DNA of 64,000 nucleotides from Terasakiella brassicae (lineage in GTDB: Bacteria; Pseudomonadota; Alphaproteobacteria; Rhodospirillales; Terasakiellaceae), in contig NZ_BMHV01000003.1 in NCBI RefSeq assembly GCF_014641495.1, positions 161,861 through 225,860 on the forward strand. The letters run 5' to 3'. Made by a program: the position numbers and the translations under genes. The notes under the pieces are model-generated. The model saw only the letters and a list, made by a program, of their open reading frames with translations, searched no databases and was not told the DNA's origin. The first letter of the stretch is position 1. Each line of letters opens with the position of its first letter. Shown here piece by piece: positions 53,194 through 62,892 of the stretch.

Positions 53194-54813
53194 ATGGATA
53201 AAACCGTCATTGATTATTTCGACAAAGCCGTCGAACGTTTTGCGGAACGCCCTTGTGTGGATTTCCTCGATAAAAAATATACATATGGCGAAATCGGCGC
53301 ACTTGTTGATCGTGCCGCAAAAGGGTTTCAGCAACTTGGTGTAAAAAAAGGCACGAAGGTTGGCTTGTGTTTGCCAAACTCGCCTTATTTTATCGTTTGC
53401 TACTACGCTATATTGAAGGTTGGCGGCACGGTGGTCAACTTCAATCCGCTTTATGCCGAGCGGGAATTGGAATATCAAATTGAAGATTCCAGCACCGAGA
53501 TTATGGTGACGCTGGATTTGAAGCAGATTTATCCTAAAATCGAAAAATGCCTCGAAAAAACCGGCTTGCAACGTATTGTGGTTTGTTCAATGGCAGATAT
53601 TTTACCATCGGTGAAAAGTGTTCTGTTTAACGTTTTGAAACGATCAGAAGTTGTCGATTTTAAACGAGATCCGGCACATCTGTCCTTTACGCGTTTGACG
53701 AATACGGATGGTAAGTATAAGCCTGTCAAAATCCTGATGGAAGAACTCGCTGTTCTGCAATATACCGGTGGGACAACGGGGCAGCCTAAAGGGGCGATGC
53801 TGACACACCGAAATATCGGTGCAAATACCTATCAACTGCGTCATTCCATGCCGGCAATGAATGAAGGGCATGAAAAGATGTTGGGCGTTTTGCCTTTCTT
53901 CCATGTCTTCGCGATGACCGTGGTAATGAATGTCGGGATTTCGATTGGTGCAGAACTTATTTTATTGCCGCGTTTTGATTTGCAACTGCTTTTGAAAACG
54001 GTTCATAAAAAACGCTGCACGTTATTTCCCGGTGTTCCGACGATTTATACGGCAATTAACGGGGCACCCAATCTGTCCAAAATCGACTTATCCTGCATGA
54101 AGTTTTGTATTTCCGGGGGCGCACCTTTACCCGTGGAAGTGAAAGCGGAATTTGAACGGCTGTCCGGCTGTGTGCTTGTGGAAGGTTATGGCCTGACGGA
54201 AAGCTCCCCTGTTGCGACTGTGAACCCGCATGATGGTGAAATTAAAGCCGGCTCAATCGGCTTGCCGCTTCCGGAAACGAAAGTGACGATCCATGATCCG
54301 GATAATCATTTACATGAATTGCCACAGGGTGAAAAAGGTGAAATCGTCATCGAAGGCCCGCAGGTTATGGCAGGATATTGGCAACGCCCGGAAGCCACGC
54401 ATGACACCATTCGAAACGGTCAGTTGTACACAGGTGACATCGGTTATATTGACGAACAAGGCTATATTTTCCTTGTGGATCGCATTAAGGATGTTCTCAT
54501 GTGTTCCGGCTATAACGTCTATCCACGCATGATTGAAGAAGCCCTTTATCTGCATGAAGGGGTGGCCGAATGTATCGTTATCGGTGTGGATGACGAATAT
54601 CGCGGGCAGGCACCGAAAGCCTTTGTCAAGCTGGCAGACGGGTATTCCAACCTGACGCCACAGGATTTGCGGCTGTTTCTGGATGATAAAATATCACGCA
54701 TTGAAATGCCCAAAGAGATAGAAATTCGTGAAGAGCTTCCCAAAACAATGGTTGGAAAGCTGTCCAAGAAAGAGCTTGTGGAAGAAGAGGCGGCAAAGCG
54801 TCTATCTGCCTGA
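53194..54813 (+). CDS. fadD: Long-chain acyl-CoA ligase, FadD-like (539 aa)
   Basis: ANL-family AMP-forming ligase activating fatty acids to acyl-CoA. The phosphate loop is YTGGTTGQPKGAM (~190), the A5-type motif EGYGLTESSP, then YTGDIGYIDEQGYIFLVDRIKD and the catalytic Lys region KTMVGKLSKKEL. It is full length for the family. The ribosome binding site GGAGG is 9 bases before ATG at 53194. It is transcribed alone behind a terminator and operator copy 2, next to the MerR regulator and beta-oxidation genes, so it supplies their substrate. Confidence 0.9.
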   Translation: MDKTVIDYFDKAVERFAERPCVDFLDKKYTYGEIGALVDRAAKGFQQLGVKKGTKVGLCLPNSPYFIVCYYAILKVGGTVVNFNPLYAERELEYQIEDSSTEIMVTLDLKQIYPKIEKCLEKTGLQRIVVCSMADILPSVKSVLFNVLKRSEVVDFKRDPAHLSFTRLTNTDGKYKPVKILMEELAVLQYTGGTTGQPKGAMLTHRNIGANTYQLRHSMPAMNEGHEKMLGVLPFFHVFAMTVVMNVGISIGAELILLPRFDLQLLLKTVHKKRCTLFPGVPTIYTAINGAPNLSKIDLSCMKFCISGGAPLPVEVKAEFERLSGCVLVEGYGLTESSPVATVNPHDGEIKAGSIGLPLPETKVTIHDPDNHLHELPQGEKGEIVIEGPQVMAGYWQRPEATHDTIRNGQLYTGDIGYIDEQGYIFLVDRIKDVLMCSGYNVYPRMIEEALYLHEGVAECIVIGVDDEYRGQAPKAFVKLADGYSNLTPQDLRLFLDDKISRIEMPKEIEIREELPKTMVGKLSKKELVEEEAAKRLSA

Positions 54814-54881
54814 TAATCAATGTTTTCCTGTCTGGGAAGTGGAGGTCGAAAAATAAAGGCGATATTAAAAAATTTAACTTG

Positions 54882-54899
54882 CAAGTGACGTATAGGTAA
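54882..54899. promoter_or_regulatory. Fatty-acid regulon operator, copy 3
   Basis: CAAGTGACGTATAGGTAA, 54 nt before the merR ATG, the same distance as at the ligase gene. It overlaps a TTGCAA (54879-54884) that could be a -35 element, suggesting autoregulation. Confidence 0.65.
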
Positions 54900-54935
54900 T
54901 CTAAATTACGAGATAAGATTACCAAGGAGGGTTTG

Positions 54936-55325
54936 ATGGTTGGAGATGAGTTTTATACGGTACCGGAACTGGCGAAAGAGCTGGGGATCACGCCGCGTGC
55001 AATTCGTTTTTACGAAACTAAGGAATTGCTTTCACCGCAGCGTGCCGGGACGACCCGTGTATATACTCGTAAAGATCGCGCCCGTCTGATTTTGATTTTA
55101 CGCGGCAAGCGCTTGGGTTTTTCCTTGGCAGAAATTCGCGAGTTTCTCGACCTTTATGAGACAGATGTTGATCATGTTGAGCAAATTCTGATGTTGCGTA
55201 AAAAAGTACGCCACCGCATAGACGATCTGGAAGAACAACGCATTGAACTTGAATCTGTCCTTGTTGAATTAAAGGATATTGAAAGCCAGTGTGATGAAGC
55301 CCTTCAGGAAAAAGAGGGTATCTAA
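54936..55325 (+). CDS. MerR family transcriptional regulator (129 aa)
   Basis: N-terminal winged helix-turn-helix (YTVPELAKELGITPRAIRFYETKELLSP), then RVYTRKDRARLILILRGKRLGFSLAEIREFLDLY, then a long dimerisation helix (~72-125, charged heptads). No conserved metal-binding Cys pair is seen at the C-terminus, so it is not a metal sensor; acyl-CoA or a related ligand is more likely, as in LiuR-type MerR proteins of acyl catabolism. ATG at 54936 follows AAGGAGG. The repeated operator in front of this gene, the ligase, the thiolase operon and SCP2 makes it the candidate regulator of the whole block. Confidence 0.9.
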   Translation: MVGDEFYTVPELAKELGITPRAIRFYETKELLSPQRAGTTRVYTRKDRARLILILRGKRLGFSLAEIREFLDLYETDVDHVEQILMLRKKVRHRIDDLEEQRIELESVLVELKDIESQCDEALQEKEGI

Positions 55326-55383
55326 GACTTAAAACGCCAAAAAACAGGTGGCCACGGCATGTGGTCTGTAATGGCATAACCAA

Positions 55384-55401
55384 CAAGTTACGTATAGGTA
55401 A
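55384..55401. promoter_or_regulatory. Fatty-acid regulon operator, copy 4
   Basis: CAAGTTACGTATAGGTAA; the TTACGTATAGGTAA part is an imperfect palindrome. It lies 41 nt before the thiolase ATG, at the head of the beta-oxidation operon. Confidence 0.65.
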
Positions 55402-55424
55402 TTTAAGAGACGGAGACGTAAATT

Positions 55425-56549
55425 ATGAAGAACGTAGTCATCGCGGGTTATTCTCGCTCCCCGTTCCACTTTGCAAACAAGGGAGCACTTGCAAAAGTCA
55501 GACCCGATGATTTGGCAGCTCAAGTCGTACGCGACCTGATCAAAAAGACAGGGGTTAAAGGGGAAGATATTGAAGACCTGATTTGTGGTTGTTCTTTCCC
55601 GGAAGGCGAGCAAGGTTTTAACTTGGCCCGTATTCTCGTGTTTTTAAGTGGTCTGCCGAATTCTGTCGGTGGTGTGACTGTCAACCGTTTCTGCGGGTCC
55701 AGTATGCAGTCTGTCCATCAGGCTGCGGGTGCCATTGCGATGGGCGCTGGCGAAGCCTTCATTTGCGCTGGTGTGGAAAGTATGACCCGTGTGCCGTTGA
55801 TGGGTTTCAACCCGATGCCGAACCCGCAACTTTACAAAAGTAACCCGGGTGCTTTCATGGGTATGGGCGATACAGCCGAAGAAGTTGCCAAGCGTTATGA
55901 AATTTCGCGCGATGCCCAAGAAGAATTTGCGGTTGCGTCCCATGCGAAGATGGCAAAGGCACAAGCCGAAGGCCGTTTTGCGGATGAAATTGTTGCGATT
56001 AATGGTGTGGACACAGATGGTTGTGTGCGCCCTGGTACAACGAAAGAAGATCTGGCAGGATTAAAACCGGCCTTTGATGCCAACGGTACAGTAACAGCCG
56101 GAACAAGTTCACCGTTGACTGATGGGGCAGCGGCTGTTTTGGTTTGTTCTGAAGAATATGCCAATGCAAATGGGATTGAGCCGTTGGCCCGTATTAAATC
56201 TGTTGCGGTTTCCGGTTGTGACCCGGAAGTGATGGGCATGGGCCCGGTTGGTTCCAGTCGCAAGGCATTGGAACGCGCAGGTCTAAGTGTTGATGACATT
56301 GATGTGGTCGAATTGAACGAGGCGTTCTCGTCTCAATCATTGGCTTGTATCCGTGAATTGGGCCTTGATCCGGCAAAAATCAATCTGGATGGCGGCGCGA
56401 TTGCCTTGGGTCACCCGTTGGGTGCAACAGGTGCGCGGATCGTTGGCAAGGTTGCTTCCGTTCTGAAACGTGAAGGCGGCAAATACGGTCTGGCCACACA
56501 ATGCATTGGTGGCGGTCAAGGGATCGCAACAATCGTGGAGGCGATCTAA
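55425..56549 (+). CDS. fadA: Acetyl-CoA acyltransferase (3-ketoacyl-CoA thiolase, 374 aa)
   Basis: Thiolytic cleavage of 3-ketoacyl-CoA, the last step of beta-oxidation. The nucleophile is Cys90 in NRFCGSSMQ; His330 lies in GHPLGATGAR and Cys360 in CIGGGQG. Full length. It is first in a tightly packed operon; its stop overlaps the next ATG by one base (TAATG), so the thiolase and multifunctional enzyme are coupled, as expected for the trifunctional complex. Confidence 0.93.
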   Translation: MKNVVIAGYSRSPFHFANKGALAKVRPDDLAAQVVRDLIKKTGVKGEDIEDLICGCSFPEGEQGFNLARILVFLSGLPNSVGGVTVNRFCGSSMQSVHQAAGAIAMGAGEAFICAGVESMTRVPLMGFNPMPNPQLYKSNPGAFMGMGDTAEEVAKRYEISRDAQEEFAVASHAKMAKAQAEGRFADEIVAINGVDTDGCVRPGTTKEDLAGLKPAFDANGTVTAGTSSPLTDGAAAVLVCSEEYANANGIEPLARIKSVAVSGCDPEVMGMGPVGSSRKALERAGLSVDDIDVVELNEAFSSQSLACIRELGLDPAKINLDGGAIALGHPLGATGARIVGKVASVLKREGGKYGLATQCIGGGQGIATIVEAI

Positions 56550-58876
56550 TGAGCACCATCAACAAAGTCTGTGTGATCGGTGCCGGTGTAATGGGGGCAG
56601 GTATTGCCGCCCATTGCGCCAACGCCGGACACGACGTGCTGTTGCTGGATATTGTTCCCAACGGCGCGGAAAACCGTAACGCCATTGCCGAAGGTGCGAT
56701 CAAAAAACTGATCAAGTCCAACCCGGCTGCCTTGACCCACAAACGCAATGCCAAACGCATTACGCCGGGCAATATCGAAGATCATATGGATATGATCGGT
56801 GATTGCGACTGGATTGTGGAAGCGGTTATTGAACGTCTTGATATCAAGCAAGATCTTTATAAAAAGATCGATGCGGTTCGAAAAAGCGGGTCAATTGTAT
56901 CGTCCAACACCTCGACAATTCCGTTGGACAATCTGGTGGCGGGTATGTCCGATGCCTTTGCGGCAGATTTCTGCATTACCCACTTTTTCAACCCGCCGCG
57001 CTATATGCGCCTGCTTGAAGTGGTCAAGGGCGAGAAAACAAGCCAAAGCGTCATTGATACAGTCAGCGACTTTTCCGATCGCAAGCTGGGTAAATCCATC
57101 GTTCATTGTAAAGACCGTCCGGGTTTTATCGCCAACCGTCTGGGTGTGTTCTGGATTTATTGCGCGGTCGTCGAAGCCTTGGATCAAGGTTTGAGTATTG
57201 AAGAAGCCGATGCCATTATCGGCCGCCCTTGTGGTATTCCGAAAACTGGCGTATTTGGCCTGATGGACCTTGTCGGTCTGGATTTGATGCCGCATGTCAT
57301 CGATTCAATGGTGGGGCTGCTGCCCGCAGATGATCCGTTTGTAAAAATCAAACGTGACTTACCGTTGATCGAAAACATGATTGCCGATGGCTATACGGGT
57401 CGCAAAGGAAAAGGTGGTTTTTATCGCCTGAACCGTGAAGGCGGCAAGAAGGTCAAAGAAGGTATTGACCTGCAAACAGGTGAATATCGCCCAACAGTCA
57501 AAGCCCGCCTGTCCAGTGCCCGTACCAGCGTGCGCGATCTGCGTAAATTGGTGACACACAAGGATAAGGGCGGTAACTACGCATGGCGTGTTTTGGCGCA
57601 AACATTGGCTTATGCTGCTATGTTGGTCCCGGAAGCCGCCGATGATGTGGCGGCAATTGATGAAGCCATGCGTCTAGGGTACAACTGGAAATTCGGTCCG
57701 TTTGAACTGATGGACAAGCTGGGTACAGACTGGTTTGCCGAAAAGCTGGCAGAAGACGGTTTTGACGTTCCGGCTATCCTGAAAATGGCGGATGGTCGCC
57801 CATTCTACCGTGTGGAAAATGCCAAGGTTCAATACCTGACAACAGACGGTGACTATACCGATCTGGTTCGCCCGGAAGGTGTGATCATGTTGTCCGATAT
57901 CAAGCTGGCTTCAGAGCCGGTTTTGAAAAACGGTTCAGCGGCCTTGTGGGATATTGGCGATGGTGTAGCTTGTTTTGAATTTACATCCAAGATGAATTCA
58001 ATTGACCCTGATCTGATGGCCTTGCTTGGTAAATCCATCCGTGAAGTAAAAAAGAACTTCAAGGCGATGGTTGTTTATAACGAAGGGACGAACTTCTCCG
58101 TTGGGGCCAACCTTGGTCTGGCAATCTTTGCTGCCAATATCGCAGCCTGGAGCGAGATTGAAAATATGGTCGAAAACGGTCAGGACACCTATATGGCGCT
58201 GAAATATGCACCGTTCCCGGTTGTATCTGCACCGTCCGGTATGGCACTTGGTGGCGGGTGTGAAATTCTGCTGCATAGTGATGCGGTTCAGGCTCATGTG
58301 GAAACCTATACCGGTCTGGTTGAAGTCGGTGTTGGTCTGGTTCCGGCATGGGGTGGCACCAAAGAGATGCTGCACCGTTGGTCCAATAACCCGAAACATC
58401 CGCGTGGTGTTATGCCCGGACCGGGCAAGGCGTTTGAGCTGATTTCAACCGCAGCCGTTGCGAAATCTGCCGAAGAAGCCAAGGCCAATATGGTCTTGCG
58501 CGATACCGATGGCATTACCATGAACCGTTATCGTTTGTTGGCAGATGCCAAAGCCAAGGCATTGGAATTGGCGGTTGATTATCAGGCACCTGAAAAACCG
58601 ACCTTCCGCCTGCCGGGCGAAAGTGCGCGTGTTGCCTTTGAAATGGCGGTGGACGGGTTCGTTCGCCAAGGCAAGGCAACCAAGCATGACCGCGTGGTTT
58701 CTTTGGCGGTGGCCGATATCCTGACAGGCGGTGCAGAGGGGGATCCCACTGTGGAAATGTCGGAAGCTGACGTTCTGGAACTGGAACGCGAAAGCTTTAT
58801 GAAAATGGTTCGCCATCCAGATACGCTGGCACGTGTCGAACATATGCTGTTAACCGGTAAACCGTTGAGGAACTAA
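56549..58876 (+). CDS. 3-hydroxyacyl-CoA dehydrogenase/enoyl-CoA hydratase, FadN-like order (775 aa)
   Basis: Multifunctional beta-oxidation enzyme. The NAD-binding Rossmann motif GAGVMGAG is at residues 11-18, followed by the dehydrogenase catalytic region (ITHFFNPPRYM) and two C-terminal dehydrogenase domains. The crotonase part follows at ~480-690 (NFSVGANLG ~515, ALGGGCEIL ~567, GVGLVPAWGG). Dehydrogenase first and hydratase second is the order of FadN, the reverse of E. coli FadB. ATG at 56549 overlaps the thiolase stop; an in-frame start at 56501 would extend into the thiolase gene and is rejected. Confidence 0.92.
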   Translation: MSTINKVCVIGAGVMGAGIAAHCANAGHDVLLLDIVPNGAENRNAIAEGAIKKLIKSNPAALTHKRNAKRITPGNIEDHMDMIGDCDWIVEAVIERLDIKQDLYKKIDAVRKSGSIVSSNTSTIPLDNLVAGMSDAFAADFCITHFFNPPRYMRLLEVVKGEKTSQSVIDTVSDFSDRKLGKSIVHCKDRPGFIANRLGVFWIYCAVVEALDQGLSIEEADAIIGRPCGIPKTGVFGLMDLVGLDLMPHVIDSMVGLLPADDPFVKIKRDLPLIENMIADGYTGRKGKGGFYRLNREGGKKVKEGIDLQTGEYRPTVKARLSSARTSVRDLRKLVTHKDKGGNYAWRVLAQTLAYAAMLVPEAADDVAAIDEAMRLGYNWKFGPFELMDKLGTDWFAEKLAEDGFDVPAILKMADGRPFYRVENAKVQYLTTDGDYTDLVRPEGVIMLSDIKLASEPVLKNGSAALWDIGDGVACFEFTSKMNSIDPDLMALLGKSIREVKKNFKAMVVYNEGTNFSVGANLGLAIFAANIAAWSEIENMVENGQDTYMALKYAPFPVVSAPSGMALGGGCEILLHSDAVQAHVETYTGLVEVGVGLVPAWGGTKEMLHRWSNNPKHPRGVMPGPGKAFELISTAAVAKSAEEAKANMVLRDTDGITMNRYRLLADAKAKALELAVDYQAPEKPTFRLPGESARVAFEMAVDGFVRQGKATKHDRVVSLAVADILTGGAEGDPTVEMSEADVLELERESFMKMVRHPDTLARVEHMLLTGKPLRN

Positions 58877-58880
58877 GAAT

Positions 58881-60665
58881 ATGGCAACGTATAAAGCACC
58901 AATCCGCGACATGAAGTTCGTGCTCTATGAATTGCTGGAAGGCGATAAACTGTGCGAACTGCCGGGCTATGAAGAAGCCACCCGCGATCTGGTTGAACCG
59001 ATCTTGGAAGAAGCGGCAAAGATTACCGAAGAAGTTCTCTTTCCGCTGAACCGATCAGGGGACGAGGAAGAATGTCAATGGAACGAAGGCAAGGTGAGCA
59101 CACCGGCCGGTTTCAAAGACGCCTATACCTTGTTCCGCGAAGGCGGCTGGACGGCCATTGCGTGTGACCCCAATTATGGCGGCATGGGTATGCCTAAGAT
59201 GGTCAACACGATGGTGGAAGAAATGATTTGTTCTGCCAACCTGTCTTTTGGGATGTATCCCGGTCTTTCTTTCGGCGCTTACACAGCGATGCACGGTTTT
59301 GCAACGGATGAACTGAAAGATACCTATCTGCCCAAGTTGGTTGATGGGACGTGGTCGGGCACTATGTGTCTGACAGAACCGCATTGCGGGACCGATCTGG
59401 GTCTTTGCCGTACCAAGGCGGACCCGCAAGATGATGGGTCTTATCTGGTCACAGGGACGAAGATTTTTATCTCTGCCGGTGAACATGATATGACTGATAA
59501 TATCATTCACCTTGTTCTGGCGCGCACACCGGATGCCCCCAAGGGGATCAAAGGGATCAGCCTGTTTGTCGTGCCGAAATATCTGCCGGATGCTGATGGT
59601 GAAGCCGGTGAATTTAACAATGTTTCCTGTGGTTCCATTGAACATAAAATGGGGATCAAGGCATCAGCAACTTGCGTGATGAATTTCGACAATGCCAAAG
59701 GTTGGCTGGTCGGCACCTTGAACAAAGGTATGCAGGGCATGTTCGCCATGATGAACCAGGAACGCCTTGCCGTTGGTATTCAAGGCCTTGGTTTGGGCGA
59801 AGCCTCTTATCAAGGTGCTGTGGAATATGCCAAAGAACGTTTGCAAGGACGCTCTATTTCAGGCGTAAAACACCCTGATAAACCGGCAGACCCGATCATC
59901 GTTCACCCGGATGTGCGCCGTATGTTGATGACACAACGTGCCTATATGGAAGGTTGCCGCGCGTTTGGCGGCTGGGTGTCGCAACAACTGGATATTTCAC
60001 GTAAACATCCCGATGCGCAACGTCGTGAAGAAGCCGATGAATTCGTTCAATTGATGACACCGATCGTCAAGGCCTTGTTCACCGATTTGGGTTATGAGGC
60101 CACAAACCACGGTATGCAGGTGTTCGGTGGTCATGGCTTTATTCGTGAACATGGTATGGAACAATACGTGCGTGATTGCCGGATTGCCCAGATTTACGAA
60201 GGCACCAACGGTATTCAGGCCCTTGATCTGATCGGTCGTAAGATGCCGGACAAAGCGGGTCGTCTGCTGCGTCGTTTCTTCCATCCGGTTCAGGACTATA
60301 TCGAACAAAACGTGATGGATGACGAATTGGGTGAATTTGTTCAGCCGTTAGCCAAAGCATTCGGTCGTTTGCAACAGGCAACAGGTCAATTGGCCCGTGT
60401 CGGCATGGGCAAGCCAGAAGAAGCCGCAGCCGGGGCGACAGAATACCTGCGTCTGTTCGGTCTTGTCGGTCTGGCGTACATGTGGTGTCGCATGGTTGAA
60501 GTCGCCAAAGACAAGCAAGACGGTGATGAAGGCGATTTCTATCGTGCGAAAATCACAACCGCGCGTTTCTTTATGCAGAAACTCCTGCCGCAATGCAGTT
60601 CTTTGTTCTCCTCTATCATGGCAGGCGGTTCCTCCATGATGGAACTGGATGAAGACTTGTTTTAA
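58881..60665 (+). CDS. Acyl-CoA dehydrogenase (594 aa)
   Basis: FAD-dependent first step of beta-oxidation, passing electrons to ETF. Acyl-CoA dehydrogenase N, middle and C domains are present: WTAIACDPNYGGMGMP, MCLTEPHCGTDLG, ERLAVGIQGLGLGE, GHGFIREHGMEQYVRDCRIAQIYEGTNGIQ with the likely catalytic base Glu440. It has the ~130-residue C-terminal extension of the long-form bacterial enzymes, including MQKLLPQ near the end. It follows the multifunctional enzyme by 4 bp. Confidence 0.93.
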   Translation: MATYKAPIRDMKFVLYELLEGDKLCELPGYEEATRDLVEPILEEAAKITEEVLFPLNRSGDEEECQWNEGKVSTPAGFKDAYTLFREGGWTAIACDPNYGGMGMPKMVNTMVEEMICSANLSFGMYPGLSFGAYTAMHGFATDELKDTYLPKLVDGTWSGTMCLTEPHCGTDLGLCRTKADPQDDGSYLVTGTKIFISAGEHDMTDNIIHLVLARTPDAPKGIKGISLFVVPKYLPDADGEAGEFNNVSCGSIEHKMGIKASATCVMNFDNAKGWLVGTLNKGMQGMFAMMNQERLAVGIQGLGLGEASYQGAVEYAKERLQGRSISGVKHPDKPADPIIVHPDVRRMLMTQRAYMEGCRAFGGWVSQQLDISRKHPDAQRREEADEFVQLMTPIVKALFTDLGYEATNHGMQVFGGHGFIREHGMEQYVRDCRIAQIYEGTNGIQALDLIGRKMPDKAGRLLRRFFHPVQDYIEQNVMDDELGEFVQPLAKAFGRLQQATGQLARVGMGKPEEAAAGATEYLRLFGLVGLAYMWCRMVEVAKDKQDGDEGDFYRAKITTARFFMQKLLPQCSSLFSSIMAGGSSMMELDEDLF

Positions 60666-60688
60666 GGTAGGAAGGCGACGAGGCTGCC

Positions 60689-61228
60689 ATGAATATTCAT
60701 TTACGAATGACCAAGGTATTTATGGCGGCCTTTTTGCGCCGCACACCTTCGGTAAACGCGCTGGAACCTTTTACGGTAAACATGCGTGTCTGGCCGATGG
60801 ATCTAGACTTCAATCTGCATAAAAACAACGGGCGTTATCTGTCCTGCATGGATATCGGGCGCATGGATCTGGCCTTTCGGGCTGGTCTGCACCGTCCCAT
60901 GTTCAAGTATAAATGGATGCCGTTGCTGGGCAGTTCGACCATCCGGTATTTCAAATCCTTAAGACCGTTTCAAAAATTTGATCTGGTGACACGCATTGCC
61001 GGATGGGACGAAAAATGGGTCTTTATAGAACAGAAATTTATCTCAAAAGGACATGTCTATGCCGTGGGCACCGTCAAGGTTTTGTTTCGCGGGGCAGATG
61101 GAAATGTACCAACCAAAACCCTGCTGCATTACGCAGGGATCAATGATGAAAGCCCGGTTCTGCCGCAATGGATTGCCGACTGGCATTCGGCGGATCAGGC
61201 CTTGGGCAAATATATTCCAAAACAGTGA
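60689..61228 (+). CDS. Hot-dog fold acyl-CoA thioesterase-like protein (179 aa)
   Basis: 4HBT/THEM6-type hot-dog protein: MRVWPMDLDFNLHKNNGRYLSCMDIGRMDLAFRAGL contains the usual D-x-N-x-H-x-NN-RY active-site stretch, followed by STIRYFKSLRPFQKFDLVTRI. It probably hydrolyses an acyl-CoA and so adjusts CoA pools during beta-oxidation; chain-length preference is unknown. It lies in the operon, 23 bp after the dehydrogenase and 6 bp before the SDR gene. Confidence 0.85.
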   Translation: MNIHLRMTKVFMAAFLRRTPSVNALEPFTVNMRVWPMDLDFNLHKNNGRYLSCMDIGRMDLAFRAGLHRPMFKYKWMPLLGSSTIRYFKSLRPFQKFDLVTRIAGWDEKWVFIEQKFISKGHVYAVGTVKVLFRGADGNVPTKTLLHYAGINDESPVLPQWIADWHSADQALGKYIPKQ

Positions 61229-61234
61229 GGAAAC

Positions 61235-62053
61235 GTGGGAACTTTAAAAGATAAAACCCTCTTTATCTCCGGCGCCAGCCGTGGGATCGGGTTAGCCATT
61301 GCGAAGAAAGCGGCTCAGGATGGGGCTAATATTGTAATTGCAGCCAAAACGGCTGAAGAAAATCCCAAACTGCCGGGAACGATCTATTCCGCAGCCAAAG
61401 AAATTGAACAGGCGGGTGGCAAAGCCTTGCCGCTGGTGGTTGATATTCGTGACGAAGATCAGATCAAGGCAGCAGTTGATCAGACGGTAGAAACCTTTGG
61501 CGGGCTTGATATTTGTATCAATAATGCGTCTGCTATTAGTCTGACGGGCACGTTGCAAACCCCGATGAAGCGCTATGATTTGATGAACCAGGTCAATGCA
61601 CGCGGGACTTTTGCGGTTTCCCAAGCTTGTTTGCCGCACCTGTTGAAGGCTGAAAACCCACATATCCTGAACCTGTCCCCACCGTTGAGCATGGATCCGA
61701 AGTGGTTTGGTGGACATACGGCCTATACCATTGCGAAATACGGTATGAGCATGTGCGTTCTTGGAATGGCTGCGGAATTTGCCGATCAAGGTGTGGCGGT
61801 GAATGCCCTGTGGCCGAAAACGGTGATTTATACGGCAGCCCTTGCCATGCTGGGCGATCAGGTCAAACCTGACTATTGCCGCACCCCCGATATTGTGGCC
61901 GATTGCGCCCATATCATCCTGACGCGTGATTCCAAAACCTGCACCGGCAATTTCTTCATTGATGAAGAGGTGCTGGCAGAAGAAGGCATTACGGATCTGG
62001 ATCACTATGCGGTTAAACCGGGCAATCCGTTGTTGCCGGATTTGTTCCTCTAG
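61235..62053 (+). CDS. Short-chain dehydrogenase/reductase, HSDL2-like (272 aa)
   Basis: Classical SDR with GASRGIG at the nucleotide site, INNAS, and Tyr-x-x-x-Lys in HTAYTIAKYG. The long loop after the cofactor site (AAKTAEENPKLPGTIYSAAKEIEQAGGKALP) is typical of the HSDL2-like peroxisomal/bacterial group linked to lipid metabolism. GTG start with GAGGAAAC upstream. Substrate unknown; operon position suggests a hydroxyacyl or related lipid. Confidence 0.87.
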   Translation: MGTLKDKTLFISGASRGIGLAIAKKAAQDGANIVIAAKTAEENPKLPGTIYSAAKEIEQAGGKALPLVVDIRDEDQIKAAVDQTVETFGGLDICINNASAISLTGTLQTPMKRYDLMNQVNARGTFAVSQACLPHLLKAENPHILNLSPPLSMDPKWFGGHTAYTIAKYGMSMCVLGMAAEFADQGVAVNALWPKTVIYTAALAMLGDQVKPDYCRTPDIVADCAHIILTRDSKTCTGNFFIDEEVLAEEGITDLDHYAVKPGNPLLPDLFL

Positions 62054-62070
62054 GCAGGGAAGGCATGGGT

Positions 62071-62865
62071 ATGTCCTATCAAACACTACAGTTTGGCGTG
62101 GAAAAGGGTGTGGCGAACATTATGTTTGCCCGCCCCGAACAGGCCAATACATTAACACCGGAACTGATTGACGAATTAAAAGACGTTGTTGCGCGATGTG
62201 ATCAGGATGATGATATCCGCGCCGTTGTTCTATCCGCTGCACCGGGGCCGTTTTTCTGTGCAGGGGGCGATCTGGGCAAATTTTTGGAAGCTGGCGATAA
62301 GCTCTCTCATTTCATGGAAGAGATGCTGGAAGATTTCCATCCGACGATGGCATTGCTGGCCCGCATGGATGCCCCGGTTGTCGCCGCTGTTGATGGGGTG
62401 ACCGCCGGGATCGGATTTTCATTTGTCCTGTGTTCCAATTTTTGTATCGTCAGTCCGAATGCGAACTTCACAATGGCTTATACAGGGGCGGGGCTAACAC
62501 CGGATGGTGGGGCGAGTTTCTTTTTGCCCAAAATTGTTGGGTTGCGCCGTGCCGAAGAATTGATGATTACAAATCGTACCCTCAGTGCAGAGGAAGCCGT
62601 CGAATGGGGCATTGCCAATCAGGTGGTGCCACAAGATCAGTTGATGGCAAATGCCCAAGGTCTTGCCTATAAACTGGCAAACGGCCCGACAAAAGCGTTT
62701 GGAAACGTACGGCGCTTGTTGATTGACAGCTTTAGTAATGATCTGAGCACACAGCTTCATCTGGAAGGCAAATCAATTGCCCGGATGGGGGGATCACCGG
62801 ATGGTCAGGAAGGCATTCGTGCCTTTTTGGAAAAACGCACACCGCGTTTCACCGGGCGATTTTAA
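62071..62865 (+). CDS. Enoyl-CoA hydratase/isomerase family protein (264 aa)
   Basis: Crotonase fold: FCAGGDLGKF forms the oxyanion-hole segment, then AAVDGVTAGIGFSFVLCSNFCIVS and YTGAGLTPDGGASFFLPKIVG. Asp in TPDGG at the second catalytic region is common in isomerase-like members, so hydration versus isomerisation is not settled. ATG at 62071 is 7 bases after GGGAAGG; in-frame ATG at 62065 lies too close to it. Last gene before the ETF pair. Confidence 0.88.
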   Translation: MSYQTLQFGVEKGVANIMFARPEQANTLTPELIDELKDVVARCDQDDDIRAVVLSAAPGPFFCAGGDLGKFLEAGDKLSHFMEEMLEDFHPTMALLARMDAPVVAAVDGVTAGIGFSFVLCSNFCIVSPNANFTMAYTGAGLTPDGGASFFLPKIVGLRRAEELMITNRTLSAEEAVEWGIANQVVPQDQLMANAQGLAYKLANGPTKAFGNVRRLLIDSFSNDLSTQLHLEGKSIARMGGSPDGQEGIRAFLEKRTPRFTGRF

Positions 62866-62892
62866 ATTTAGGTTAGGGAAGGAGTAATCAAA

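Noticed and set aside
61292..62086. Long open frame antisense to the SDR gene (264 codons)
   Set aside because: The plus-strand SDR has all family motifs and sits in a tight operon; the antisense frame has no recognisable domain.
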